Assembly (NCBI GenBank): GCA_007129495.1
Contig: SKVJ01000001.1
Location: 24,876 to 88,875, forward strand
From: Dehalococcoidia bacterium
Lineage (GTDB): Bacteria > Chloroflexota > Dehalococcoidia > GIF9 > AB-539-J10
DNA: 64,000 bases
Direction: 5' to 3'
Part shown: in pieces, positions 18,271 through 26,794 of the stretch
Position numbering within the stretch: the first letter of the stretch is position 1
Layout: the number at the start of each line of letters is the position of its first letter
Translations under genes and position numbers: made by a program
Notes under the pieces: model-generated
Databases searched by the model: none
What the model was told of the DNA's origin: nothing
What the model saw: the letters and a program-made list of their open reading frames with translations, nothing else

Positions 18271-19326
18271 TCAGGTCCTCTTGGCCAGTACATGCAGCCG
18301 ACGACACGCTTGAATGATCTCCTCGAGCTCGTCGGGAGTCACCATCTGCGGCCCGTCCACCAACGCCTCAGATGGGTCATAATGGGCTTCAATCATGAGA
18401 CCATCCGCGCCTGCAGCAACTGCAGCGCAACTCATGGAGAATATCAGGTCTCGCCGGCCGGTGCTATGACTGGGGTCCACGATGACGGGCAGGTAGGTCT
18501 CATTGTGAATCACCGGTACCGCCGCAAGGTCCAGAGTGTACCTGGTGAAGCTCCTCCCCTTGCCCATCGGAACGATACCCCTTTCACATAGAATTATGTC
18601 TTTGTTGCCCTCGGCAGCTATGTACTCGCTGAACGAGAGCAGTTCCTCGATGCTTGCTCCAAAATGCCGCTTGAGCAACACCGGCTTCTGTTGTCTTGCG
18701 ACAGCAACGAGAAGATCCTGGTCATACATGTTGCGCGCGCCGATGTGCATGATGTCGACGTATCGAGCAACCAGTTCAACCATCGATTCTCCCCTTACTT
18801 CGGTTACGACCGGCATATCGTACTCATCACCCGCTTGCCTGAGCCAGTGCAGCGCCTCTTCCGCACCCTCTGTGCCTGCCGCCCCCAGACCCTGAAACGA
18901 ATGCACTGAACTTCGCGGTTTGAAGACACCGCCTCTGAGCACGTGCGCCCCGGCTCTCTTCACCTCTTCGCCGATACGCATCAGTTGGGCCCGGCTTTCC
19001 ACAGCACACGGCCCCGCGATAATAACAGGTTCGCCGTTTCCAAGGTGCACATCACCAATGGTAACGGTCTTGTGTGCTCCCGGCTCACCGAAGAAGCGAG
19101 CGTATTCCCGACTAATGAGCTTGTAGGGAGTTTCAACCATGTTCGCCTCTTTCACTCCCGGCAAGGTAGCGAGATGGTCGAACGCCAATCTGCGTTCATC
19201 GCCGACGGGACCGATGACCGTCATGAACTCGCCGCGAGACACATCAGCCCGCAGCCCACTTCGTTCGATCTCGCCGACAACTCTCTGGATATCCTCCTCG
19301 GTGGCATCCGTCCTCATGATAATCAT
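18271..19326 (-). CDS. aroF: 3-deoxy-7-phosphoheptulonate synthase (DAHP synthase)
   Basis: The 351-residue protein is of the type I-beta (AroF/KDO8P-like) group with an N-terminal ferredoxin-like regulatory domain (MIIMRTDATEEDIQRVV, about residues 1-75). Catalytic motifs are IIAGPCAVES, LRGGVFKPRSS, GARNM, KRHFGAS and VDPSHSTGRRDL. It commits phosphoenolpyruvate and erythrose-4-phosphate to the shikimate pathway. GGAGG lies 7 nt before the ATG. It is the first enzyme gene of the operon, about 60 bp after an attenuator hairpin, so its expression should follow aromatic amino acid supply. Confidence 0.96.
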   Translation of the reverse strand: MIIMRTDATEEDIQRVVGEIERSGLRADVSRGEFMTVIGPVGDERRLAFDHLATLPGVKEANMVETPYKLISREYARFFGEPGAHKTVTIGDVHLGNGEPVIIAGPCAVESRAQLMRIGEEVKRAGAHVLRGGVFKPRSSVHSFQGLGAAGTEGAEEALHWLRQAGDEYDMPVVTEVRGESMVELVARYVDIMHIGARNMYDQDLLVAVARQQKPVLLKRHFGASIEELLSFSEYIAAEGNKDIILCERGIVPMGKGRSFTRYTLDLAAVPVIHNETYLPVIVDPSHSTGRRDLIFSMSCAAVAAGADGLMIEAHYDPSEALVDGPQMVTPDELEEIIQACRRLHVLAKRT

Positions 19327-19392
19327 CGCGTTTCCTCCGTTATCGCTTGCCCGGGGCGTTTACGTCCTCACTCCCGTGGCATACAATAAAGA

Positions 19393-19419
19393 AAGGACCC
19401 TCCCGCCGGGAGGGTCCTT
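19393..19419 (-). terminator. Rho-independent terminator (segments 3:4) of the aro attenuator
   Basis: A perfect 12-13 bp GC-rich stem with a tiny loop is followed on the minus strand by TTTCTTTATT. It lies between the leader peptide stop and aroF. The upstream arm (19406-19419) can instead pair with 19458-19471 (12 of 14 positions), which would form an antiterminator and melt this hairpin. Confidence 0.85.
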
Positions 19420-19448
19420 CTATTGTCTTCTGCCATCTACCTGTTGTA

Positions 19449-19529
19449 CTACGTTACAAGGCCGCTCCCGGGCGTGAGCGTGTGATAAAAGTAAAACCAA
19501 TAACCAAAATACGCCCGAAAAGTCTTCAT
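19449..19529 (-). CDS. Aromatic-rich leader peptide of the aro operon
   Basis: A 26-codon frame starts MKTFRA, continues YFGYWFYFY at residues 7-15, and ends SGLVT before TAG. Nine of 26 codons are aromatic (four Phe, four Tyr, one Trp), eight of them within nine codons. It lies directly before a terminator/antiterminator pair and the aroF-tyrA operon. Its role would be to sense charged tRNA-Phe, tRNA-Tyr and tRNA-Trp by ribosome stalling. No clear ribosome site precedes ATG 19529. An in-frame ATG at 19547 would add six residues and sit about 5 nt from the predicted transcript start, suggesting a near-leaderless message. Confidence 0.85.
   Translation of the reverse strand: MKTFRAYFGYWFYFYHTLTPGSGLVT
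19458..19480 (-). promoter_or_regulatory. Attenuator control segments 1 and 2
   Basis: Segment 2 (19458-19471) lies inside the last codons of the leader peptide and is complementary at 12 of 14 positions to the upstream arm of the terminator (19406-19419). Segment 1 (19476-19480) can pair 5 bp with 19463-19467, giving a protector hairpin. A ribosome stalled at the aromatic codons would cover segment 1 and free segment 2 to form the antiterminator. A ribosome that reaches the stop codon would cover segment 2 and let the terminator form. This is the classic trp/phe-type arrangement. Confidence 0.75.
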
Positions 19530-19558
19530 TGTCGGAATTCGCAGCATCAGGTTAGATG

Positions 19559-19588
19559 ATTGTAGTGAGGCTGCGTCGCAATTGTCAA
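19559..19588 (-). promoter_or_regulatory. Predicted promoter of the aro leader and operon
   Basis: On the minus strand TTGACA (19583-19588), an 18-bp spacer and TACAAT (19559-19564). The start point is expected near 19552, a few bases before the possible leader ATG at 19547. Confidence 0.75.
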
Positions 19589-19640
19589 GTTCACTACAGC
19601 CTACTTCGACAATGCCCGTCCTCAGTACTATTCAGGCTTC

Positions 19641-19669
19641 TTGACGGCCACACACCAATCGCATAGGCT
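19641..19669 (+). promoter_or_regulatory. Possible promoter of ribF
   Basis: TTGACG (19641-19646), a 17-bp spacer and TAGGCT (19664-19669). A second candidate, TTGCCA with TTACAT just before the ribF ATG, would give an almost leaderless message. No ribosome site is seen before ribF. Confidence 0.35.
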
Positions 19670-19751
19670 ATGGTGAATCTCACGCTATGGCTGTGGCAGC
19701 CCACAGTTAAGTCTTGCCAGGCAAAGCGCGTCCCGTGTTACATACTCAGAT

Positions 19752-20681
19752 ATGAGCGCATCATACGAACTCGCCAGGTACAGACCCGAATCCCCGACAC
19801 TGCTGACACTCGGGGTCTTCGATGGTGTGCATCGCGGACATCTCTATCTCATTGATACTTTGCGTGCACACGCTCGCACACGCGGGTTACTGCCCGGTAT
19901 CGTGACATTCACCCCTCACCCTATGGAAGTACTCCACCCCTGCTTACGTCTACCCCTCCTCACCAGTCTTGAGGAACGTCTGCAACTGCTGAAAGAGAAG
20001 GCGGAAACTGCTTTGATCGCTCCACTTACGTTCACGCGTGAGCTTAGCGAGTACAGTCCGGATGAGTTCGTCCAAGTACTGTTGGAGCACCTGAACATGG
20101 CCGGCCTCGTGCTCGGTCCTGACTTCGGGATGGGAAAGGACCGTGCCGGCACCGTCCGCACGTTGGAGAGACTGGGTTCCGACCGAGGATTCAGCGTTGA
20201 AGTGGTACCTCCCTACAGGATAGGTGGAGAGATAGTCAGCAGCACTGCCATCCGAGAAGCCCTCTCACAGGGAGATCTCAAAAAGGCTGCTTGCATGCTC
20301 GGCCGGAGATTCAGCGTCAGCGGCACAGTGATCTCGACGAGCCGTAGAGGAGCATCTCTTGGCTATCCCACCGCCAACCTGATCATCGGCCCTGAACGAG
20401 CGTTGCCACGTGACGGGGTTTATGCTACCATCGCTCACGTACCGAACGGGCGCTTTGGAGCTGTCACCAACATCGGATACCGACCTACCTTCGGCCTCAC
20501 AGAGCGTGTAGTGGAGACCCACATTCTCGATTTCGACGGACACATCTACGGAACCCTTCTTAAGATTGAGTTTCTTGCGATGATTAGAGGGGAGATCACC
20601 TTTCGGAATCCCGAGGCGCTCGTGGCACAAATCCATCTGGATGTGAAGGCCGCGCGCCAGGTTCTCGGAGAGTACGGATGA
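19752..20681 (+). CDS. ribF: Bifunctional riboflavin kinase / FAD synthetase
   Basis: In the 309-residue protein, the N-terminal FAD synthetase domain has GVFDGVHRGH and ISSTAIREAL-like SSTAIREALSQGD. The C-terminal riboflavin kinase domain has SRRGASLGYPTANL and ETHILDFDGHIYG. It makes FMN and FAD from riboflavin. Length is normal. Its stop overlaps the tyrS ATG (ATGA), so the two are coupled. It diverges from the aro operon. Confidence 0.96.
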   Translation: MSASYELARYRPESPTLLTLGVFDGVHRGHLYLIDTLRAHARTRGLLPGIVTFTPHPMEVLHPCLRLPLLTSLEERLQLLKEKAETALIAPLTFTRELSEYSPDEFVQVLLEHLNMAGLVLGPDFGMGKDRAGTVRTLERLGSDRGFSVEVVPPYRIGGEIVSSTAIREALSQGDLKKAACMLGRRFSVSGTVISTSRRGASLGYPTANLIIGPERALPRDGVYATIAHVPNGRFGAVTNIGYRPTFGLTERVVETHILDFDGHIYGTLLKIEFLAMIRGEITFRNPEALVAQIHLDVKAARQVLGEYG

Positions 20682-21922
20682 GCGACATGCCAAGGGTAAC
20701 CCTACTGCGAGACTTACCACCACCGAAGCGTGATTTTCTACTGCGTCGCGGTGTCGCCGAGATAATACCAGAAGCGGAGTTCGTCGCACGTCTCAACCGA
20801 GGCACACCTGCCCGCCTGAAGGAGGGGTTCGACCCGAGTTCCCCTGATATCCACCTCGGTCACGTTGTAGGGCTTCGCAAGCTACGGCAACTCCAGGAAC
20901 TGGGACACAAGGTCATCCTGATCGTGGGCAATTGGACGGCACGAATAGGTGACCCCAGCGGACAGTCGACCACGAGGCCAATGCTTTCTGAGGCCGAGAT
21001 CGAACAGAACGCACAGACATACATGGAACAGTTCTTCAAGGTGGTCGACAAAGACCGCACGGAGGTGCGCTGGCAGACAGAATGGTTTTCCCAGTTTACT
21101 CTGGACAGCGTTATCCGGCTGACCGCGCGATTTACCGTTGCGCAGATACTGGCTCGAGAGGACTTCAGCAAACGCTACGCGTCAGGCAGTCCAATTTCCC
21201 TTTGCGAGACCCTTTATCCTCTGCTTCAGGCATACGATTCCTTCGCTATCGATTCGGATGTTGAATTCGGAGGCATGGACCAGAAGTTCAACTGCCTCCT
21301 GGGGCGAGAACTGCAGCAGATGATGGGCCAGAACCCTCAGCAAGTCTTTTTCACTCCTATCCTTGTTGGTACAGATGGCAAGAGCAAGATGAGCAAGAGC
21401 CTGGGAAACTACATCGGCGTGACCGAGCCTCCCGAGCAGATGTACGGCAAAGTTATGTCGCTTGACGACAGTTTGATATTAGACTACTTTGAACTCGTTA
21501 CCGATATATCGGACGAGGAACTTATCGATTTGAAGCATTCGTTCGGCACAGGCACCGCACATCCAATGCTCGCCAAGAAGAAACTCGCAAGAGAGATAAC
21601 ACAGCAGTTCCACGGTCCTGAGGCTGCGGTACAGGCAGAGGAACACTTCACTCGCGTACATCAACAGCGCGAGCTGCCCAGCGACATGCCGGAAGTGTTG
21701 TTCCAGGGAGTTTCCGAAGAAAACGGGGGGACCCGAGTTCAACTTGCGCCGGCGCTCGTGACTGGCGGCCACGTGAAAAGCGCCAGTGAACTGAAACGTC
21801 TGGTCGCGCAAAATGCAGTAGAGGTCGACGGACGGCGAATCAGCGAAATGAACGCCCTTGTCCGGGATGGCTCAGTGCTGAAGATTGGAAGGCGAATCTT
21901 CGTGCGCGTGAAGATCAAGTAG
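20678..21922 (+). CDS. tyrS: Tyrosyl-tRNA synthetase
   Basis: The 414-residue class I synthetase has HLGH (residues 59-62) and KMSKS (237-241). A C-terminal S4-like RNA-binding domain follows (KSASELKRLVAQNAVEVDGRRI). The longer spacing and GLRKLRQLQELGHKVILIVGNWTARIGDP resemble the TyrZ-like bacterial subgroup. It charges tRNA-Tyr. Its ATG overlaps the ribF stop. Confidence 0.95.
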   Translation: MSDMPRVTLLRDLPPPKRDFLLRRGVAEIIPEAEFVARLNRGTPARLKEGFDPSSPDIHLGHVVGLRKLRQLQELGHKVILIVGNWTARIGDPSGQSTTRPMLSEAEIEQNAQTYMEQFFKVVDKDRTEVRWQTEWFSQFTLDSVIRLTARFTVAQILAREDFSKRYASGSPISLCETLYPLLQAYDSFAIDSDVEFGGMDQKFNCLLGRELQQMMGQNPQQVFFTPILVGTDGKSKMSKSLGNYIGVTEPPEQMYGKVMSLDDSLILDYFELVTDISDEELIDLKHSFGTGTAHPMLAKKKLAREITQQFHGPEAAVQAEEHFTRVHQQRELPSDMPEVLFQGVSEENGGTRVQLAPALVTGGHVKSASELKRLVAQNAVEVDGRRISEMNALVRDGSVLKIGRRIFVRVKIK

Positions 21923-22151
21923 CAGCACCTACGTCCTTAACACATCATGAATATGAGCATCGTATCACCGTGCGATCGATAATTCCGGAACCGCCGCGTT
22001 CTCTTCTTGAGACGCTGGAAGCCGAGCTCAACTGAATTAGGCGCCAACGGTGGAAGCAACTTGCCTCTCTGGATAGACAACTCCCGCAGGGAACTGGGGG
22101 ATCTGACAGCACTCAGGAAGTGTTGCGGCGAACACAATAAGGGGGATAGAC

Positions 22152-23729
22152 ATGAGGATCCTTGTAGCTGATCCCATTGCCGACGAAGGAGTTGCGCGAC
22201 TTCGGCAATGCACCTCGGTGGATGTCAAGACCAACCTGTCTGTTGAGGATCTCTGCAATGAGGTGCAGAACTACCATGCGCTCGTAGTCAGGAGTCAGAC
22301 AAGGGTCACCGCCAACATCATCGATCGAGGCCGGAATCTACAGGTCATTGGCCGTGCAGGTGTAGGTGTGGACAACATCGATGTCGAGGCCGCTACCCGA
22401 TGTGGCATCGTTGTCGTCAATGCTCCGGCTGGCAACACAGTGGCGGCCACCGAGCACACTATGGCTCTCATGCTCGCCCTCGCCCGAAACGTGACGCAGG
22501 CCGATGCAGAAATGCGCAAGGGCACGTGGGCACGCGGCAAGCTTATGGGCACCGAGTTGAGGAACAAGACGTTGGGTATCGTGGGATTGGGAAACATTGG
22601 AACTCAAGTTGCTCTAAGAGCTCAGGCCTTCGAGATGCGAACCATAGCGTACGACCCCTATATCTCGGCGGAGTATGCTCGCTCGTTCAAAGTGAACCTC
22701 GTGTCGCTCGAGGAACTACTAAGTCAGGCCGACTACATCACTCTCCATCTCCCACTCTCCTCCGCGACGAAGAACCTTATCGGTTCCGTTGAACTGGAAC
22801 TCATGAAACCTACCGCCCGCCTTATCAATTGCGCGCGCGGTGGTGTAGTCGATGAATTCGCTGTTGCCGCCGCACTTGGAGAGGGCAGAATTTCGGGGGC
22901 GGCTTTCGATGTATTCAGTGAAGAACCCCCGACAAACAGCCCGATTCTGACTGCGCCCAGGTGCATCCTGACACCCCATCTCGGAGCCTCGACAATTGAG
23001 GCACAAACCAACGTATCGATCGACATCGCCGAACAGGTCATCACAGTTCTTGAGGGGCGAATGAGCAAATACGCAGTCAATGCACCACACGCCTCTCCGG
23101 AGATAATACCGTTTGTGCGGATGAGTGAGACCGTAGGCAGCTTCGCCAGCCAGTTAATGGAAGGTCAAATCCGCAAAGTAAACGTGAGCTATGCGGGAGA
23201 CTTGCAGCTGAGTGACTTCGAACCATTGAAAGCTGGAGTGATCAGCGGCATTCTGCAGCGAGCCACAGAGGACCGCGTCAACCTGGTGAATGCAGAACTG
23301 ATTGCCCGACAACGCGGCCTCAAGGTCATCGAGGAGTTCGACCCGGAATGCGTGAACTATTCGAATCTCCTGACCGTTACACTGGAAACCAATAAGGGCA
23401 GCACATCGGTGTCAGGTACAGTGCGGGATGGGCAGACACGTATTGTGCGGATCAATAATTTCTGGATGGATATCGGTCTGACTGAGAATCACTTCCTGCT
23501 TTGCGACCACATCGATGGTCCAGGCCTTGTGGGCGCCATAGGCACAGTGCTTGGACAGGCGGGTATCAACATAAGTTCAATGCACCTGAGCCGACTTGCA
23601 CCCAGGGGGGAAGCTCTTTTTGTGATGGCCCTTGATGAGCCGGTAGGCGACGCGCAGAAGAACGTCATACAGGTGATTCCAAACATCCACACAGTCAGGA
23701 CTGTGAGCCTTACCGACTGGATTCCCTAA
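22152..23729 (+). CDS. serA: D-3-phosphoglycerate dehydrogenase
   Basis: The 525-residue long form of SerA has an NAD-binding core (GLGNIGTQVALRAQAF; catalytic TARLINCARGGVVDE and LTPHLGAST), an intervening ASB domain and a C-terminal ACT domain (DGPGLVGAIGTVLGQAGINI, about residues 455-525). It oxidises 3-phosphoglycerate, the first step of serine synthesis. The ACT domain suggests serine feedback. GGGGG lies upstream of the ATG. It overlaps the end of the convergent DUF1015 gene. About 230 bp before it hold no recognised gene. Confidence 0.96.
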   Translation: MRILVADPIADEGVARLRQCTSVDVKTNLSVEDLCNEVQNYHALVVRSQTRVTANIIDRGRNLQVIGRAGVGVDNIDVEAATRCGIVVVNAPAGNTVAATEHTMALMLALARNVTQADAEMRKGTWARGKLMGTELRNKTLGIVGLGNIGTQVALRAQAFEMRTIAYDPYISAEYARSFKVNLVSLEELLSQADYITLHLPLSSATKNLIGSVELELMKPTARLINCARGGVVDEFAVAAALGEGRISGAAFDVFSEEPPTNSPILTAPRCILTPHLGASTIEAQTNVSIDIAEQVITVLEGRMSKYAVNAPHASPEIIPFVRMSETVGSFASQLMEGQIRKVNVSYAGDLQLSDFEPLKAGVISGILQRATEDRVNLVNAELIARQRGLKVIEEFDPECVNYSNLLTVTLETNKGSTSVSGTVRDGQTRIVRINNFWMDIGLTENHFLLCDHIDGPGLVGAIGTVLGQAGINISSMHLSRLAPRGEALFVMALDEPVGDAQKNVIQVIPNIHTVRTVSLTDWIP

Positions 23730-25033
23730 TCGAGCGAATATGCAACGAGTCCCGTGGGGGGCTTAGGGTAGAAGTACGTGGACTTGCGGGGCATCCGCTC
23801 ATGCTGGTCAGCAATCTTCTTCACCAGAAACGGATCCGCCGGAGCCAACAGGAAGGCCATCTGGGCCTCGCCTAGCTGGACACTGTGTACCACTGACTCA
23901 AGATCAGGGCTATAGGCTACACCCTCACCATCGGGATTCACCTCAAGAACGTGTCTCATTATCACATGATTAAGAACGCTGACGTTGAAGGAACGGTACT
24001 CCCTCGAGTGTTCTCCGGGAACTTCAGCGCCAATGTCTACCCCCGGTCGCGGCCGTAATTCCGCCACCCACCCCTCTCTCAATCCCACGACACCCATCAG
24101 CGCCTTCTCGCCTGCCGGCGCACTGCGCACTAAGGCTTTCTCGACAGGAACGTAGTCCATGCAAAAGTAATCGCTGAGACGTTTCTCGATGGTCGACGTA
24201 TCCGGCAATTGCAGTCCAGAGAGCACTCTGTAGACCGGCGAGATGAACAGGCCCCTATCGCCAAACGCGGTAAGTGTCATCGGGATATAGTCAAATGTAT
24301 AGTCTCCAGCACTATCATACCTCTCCGTTCCTCGGCGCTCCGCCTGATATGAAAGACCGGTCTCGTAACGATGGTGTCCATCGGCGATGTAGATCGGCTC
24401 GGATGTGAACGCCTGCTGGAGACGCACCAACAACTGCTGATCTCGAATCGTCCACAGTCTGTGATGCTGGACGGGTTCACTCACTTCAAGAGGGACAACT
24501 GTATCAACAGCGGCGTCAAGAAGCTGGGCTATAAGTCCTTCTCTATCCTCATATAGCCCAAGGGGATAACTGAAAGTGGCCCCACACTCGCGCATCAGTT
24601 CCAGTCGATCCTGCTTAGCCTTGGCACCGGTGAGTTCATGGGGGTACACGCCCTCATACCACGACCGCAGACGTACTGCACCGACGACACCTCTTCGAAC
24701 ATGGCGCTCTCCAAGGTACTCAAACGAATGGTCATGCACGTACAGCGCCGGTACGGGATCACGGAAGAGTATCCCTTGACGCATCCATTGCTGAAAGGTA
24801 GTTGCTGCTGTCCTATACCGTTCTCTCTCGCTATATTGGTCATCAAGAGGAAGCGGGTGCTCTATCCGAACCATATTGTGTGGATCTCTAAGATACAGTT
24901 CGCGCTGTAGTTCGGGAGTAATGATGTCGTAGGGAGGACAGAGAAGTGATGAGAGATCGCCGGCAACGGCAGCGTCGTATCTGATGCCCTGAAACGGGCA
25001 TACTTCATTGACGGACGAACCACGTTGCGACAT
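23726..25033 (-). CDS. DUF1015 family protein
   Basis: The 435-residue protein matches the conserved DUF1015 family (PFQGIRYDAAVAGDLSSLLCPPYDIITPE, VRRGVVGAVRL, and IADGHHRYETGLSY). The family has no firm function. In many bacteria it sits beside serA or serC, as here beside serA, which suggests a link to serine metabolism by association. ADGHHRYETA-type residues look like an active or ligand site. The ATG at 25033 has only a weak ribosome site. Confidence 0.88.
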   Translation of the reverse strand: MSQRGSSVNEVCPFQGIRYDAAVAGDLSSLLCPPYDIITPELQRELYLRDPHNMVRIEHPLPLDDQYSERERYRTAATTFQQWMRQGILFRDPVPALYVHDHSFEYLGERHVRRGVVGAVRLRSWYEGVYPHELTGAKAKQDRLELMRECGATFSYPLGLYEDREGLIAQLLDAAVDTVVPLEVSEPVQHHRLWTIRDQQLLVRLQQAFTSEPIYIADGHHRYETGLSYQAERRGTERYDSAGDYTFDYIPMTLTAFGDRGLFISPVYRVLSGLQLPDTSTIEKRLSDYFCMDYVPVEKALVRSAPAGEKALMGVVGLREGWVAELRPRPGVDIGAEVPGEHSREYRSFNVSVLNHVIMRHVLEVNPDGEGVAYSPDLESVVHSVQLGEAQMAFLLAPADPFLVKKIADQHERMPRKSTYFYPKPPTGLVAYSLD

Positions 25034-25117
25034 AGTAGTGACTACCCGACCCGGGAACGAGGGGGCTTTCCCCAGTGCATACCGATCACTAAGGACAACA
25101 GACTGATCGTCACTACT

Positions 25118-25567
25118 TCACAGCGACGTGAGCAACTCGGTAACAACCTGGTTAACTTCCTTGCCATCAGCCTTTCCCTTAACCGTCGGCATCAGATGGG
25201 ACATGACCCTGCCCTTGTCCTTCGGTCCCGTTGCATCAACGGCGATGATGGCATCGTGAGCTGCCTGAACGATTTCGTCATGGCTCATAGGCGTGGGAAG
25301 GTACTCCTTGATGATGGCGAGTGCCGCTTCTTCCTGGGAGACCAGATCGGGTCGACTACCAGTGCCAAATGCCTCTATGCTTTCAGCTCGCCTCTTCGCC
25401 TCCCGGGAGAAGACCTCGAGCACCTCGCCCTCATCCAAAGCGCGCAACCTAGCCTTTTCTTCGTTCTTGCACTCGGCAAGGAGAACCCGAAGAATAGACA
25501 GCCTGGCCGTGTCTTTTTGCCTGAGTGCGAGCTTCAGGTCCTCACGGAGACTGTCCTGCAAGCTCAT
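25118..25567 (-). CDS. yqeY: GatB/YqeY domain protein
   Basis: The 149-residue protein is a full-length YqeY (MSLQDSLREDLKLALRQKD, LSILRVLLAECKN, GKADGKEVNQVV at the end). The fold is shared with the tail of the GatB amidotransferase subunit and binds tRNA there. The role of stand-alone YqeY is uncertain. It follows rpsU by 8 bp, the arrangement seen in many bacteria. Confidence 0.93.
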   Translation of the reverse strand: MSLQDSLREDLKLALRQKDTARLSILRVLLAECKNEEKARLRALDEGEVLEVFSREAKRRAESIEAFGTGSRPDLVSQEEAALAIIKEYLPTPMSHDEIVQAAHDAIIAVDATGPKDKGRVMSHLMPTVKGKADGKEVNQVVTELLTSL

Positions 25568-25575
25568 GGCAGAAA

Positions 25576-25758
25576 CTAGCGCGTGCGCGAACTCTTGCGC
25601 TTCTTGACGGCTTCCTTCTTCTTTCTGACTGCGCTCGGTTTCTCGTAGAATCTACGCCTTCTCACCTCGGCCAGTATCCTGTCAGTCTCAACCTGCTTGC
25701 CGAAGCGGCGCAACATACTCTCAAAACTTTCGCCGGAACTCAATCTCACATTAGCCAT
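25576..25758 (-). CDS. rpsU: Ribosomal protein S21
   Basis: The 60-residue basic protein has the S21 pattern (VRLSSGESFESMLRRFGKQVE...RRRRFYEKPSAVRKKK). It belongs to the small subunit near the 3' end of 16S rRNA. It is the first gene of an rpsU-yqeY pair. The predicted promoter places the transcript start only about 6-7 nt before the ATG. Confidence 0.95.
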   Translation of the reverse strand: MANVRLSSGESFESMLRRFGKQVETDRILAEVRRRRFYEKPSAVRKKKEAVKKRKSSRTR

Positions 25759-25770
25759 AATATGGGCACA

Positions 25771-25800
25771 ATTGTACGTCTATAGCACCGAACATGTCAA
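25771..25800 (-). promoter_or_regulatory. Predicted promoter of rpsU-yqeY
   Basis: On the minus strand TTGACA (25795-25800), an 18-bp spacer and TACAAT (25771-25776). The expected start near 25764 leaves a 5' leader of about six bases before the rpsU ATG. Confidence 0.75.
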
Positions 25801-25996
25801 CAAAAACATCTTCCACTCCGCAACCAGCCTTAGGCCATGTTGATCAATATCCAGCGTGATCAAGCAACTGGCAGGTTCTCCTGCACACAGTTTGATTCCA
25901 TCAATCCCATCCAGCATTCGGGTCCATCGCCTGTCAAGGAGTCACCCTGCTGTGCCTGTTATCCGAAATGTGGATCAAAGAGACACGGCACCGGAA

Positions 25997-26746
25997 TTAC
26001 ATACCACCGTCGACCCCAATCACTTGTCCGGTAACATACGAGGCGCGATCACTGCACAGAAACGCGACCAGTTCGGCAACCTCTTCCGGCTCGCCCGGCC
26101 GCCGCAGCGCTATCATTTCCAGAAGTCTGTGACGCACTTCCTCCGGCAGGACAGCAGTCATCTGTGTCTGTATGTACCCCGGGGCGACCGCATTGACGGT
26201 AATGCCACGGGATCCGACTTCTTTGGCAAGGCTCTTAGAGAACGCGATAATGCCACCCTTTGAAGCAGAATAATTGGTCTGGCCCGGATTCCCTATAACA
26301 CCAGCGATCGAAGAAAGGCTCACGATTCTACCCCAGCCGCCACGCATCATCGGTTTCAGCGCATGCTTGGAGCACACAAATGTGCCACGAAGGTTTATGT
26401 CCAGTACATCATCCCAAGCCTGTTCCGACATGCGTAGCAGCAGTGTGTCGCGGGTGATCCCCGCGTTGTTCACAAGTATGTGCAGCGCATCCCATCTGGC
26501 AACCACTTCATCGATCATGCGTTTAACTGCTTCCCCATCGCGTACATCCGCCTCGACCATCATTGCTTCGGCGTGCATGTTCTCCAGGCTTGAGACCACT
26601 TCGCGCGCATCAGCCTCGTTTTGTGGGTCAACTGCCACATAATTGACGGCAACTCGAGCCCCCATGCTGCCAAGTTTCAAGGCGATGGCGCGGCCCATAC
26701 CCCGCGATCCACCCGTCACAAGCGCGACTTTGCCTTCAAGTTCCAT
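25997..26746 (-). CDS. fabG: 3-oxoacyl-ACP reductase
   Basis: The 249-residue SDR protein has the cofactor motif TGGSRGMGRAIA, NNAG, catalytic Ser and YSASKGG, and the C-terminal YVTGQVIGVDGGM typical of FabG. It reduces 3-ketoacyl-ACP in fatty acid elongation. It is the last gene of the fab operon, 48 bp after fabF. The 238 bp to rpsU hold the rpsU promoter. Confidence 0.94.
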   Translation of the reverse strand: MELEGKVALVTGGSRGMGRAIALKLGSMGARVAVNYVAVDPQNEADAREVVSSLENMHAEAMMVEADVRDGEAVKRMIDEVVARWDALHILVNNAGITRDTLLLRMSEQAWDDVLDINLRGTFVCSKHALKPMMRGGWGRIVSLSSIAGVIGNPGQTNYSASKGGIIAFSKSLAKEVGSRGITVNAVAPGYIQTQMTAVLPEEVRHRLLEMIALRRPGEPEEVAELVAFLCSDRASYVTGQVIGVDGGM

Positions 26747-26794
26747 AAAGCCTCCGCTCCGGCTTACACCGGTAAGCCTGACGTACCCTTTCCT

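Noticed and set aside
21923..22151. Possible T-box or serine leader before serA
   Set aside because: A GGTGG stretch near 22048 lacks the ACC and the rest of the T-box core. A short frame at 21947 (11 codons) has only two Ser codons and no terminator pair follows.
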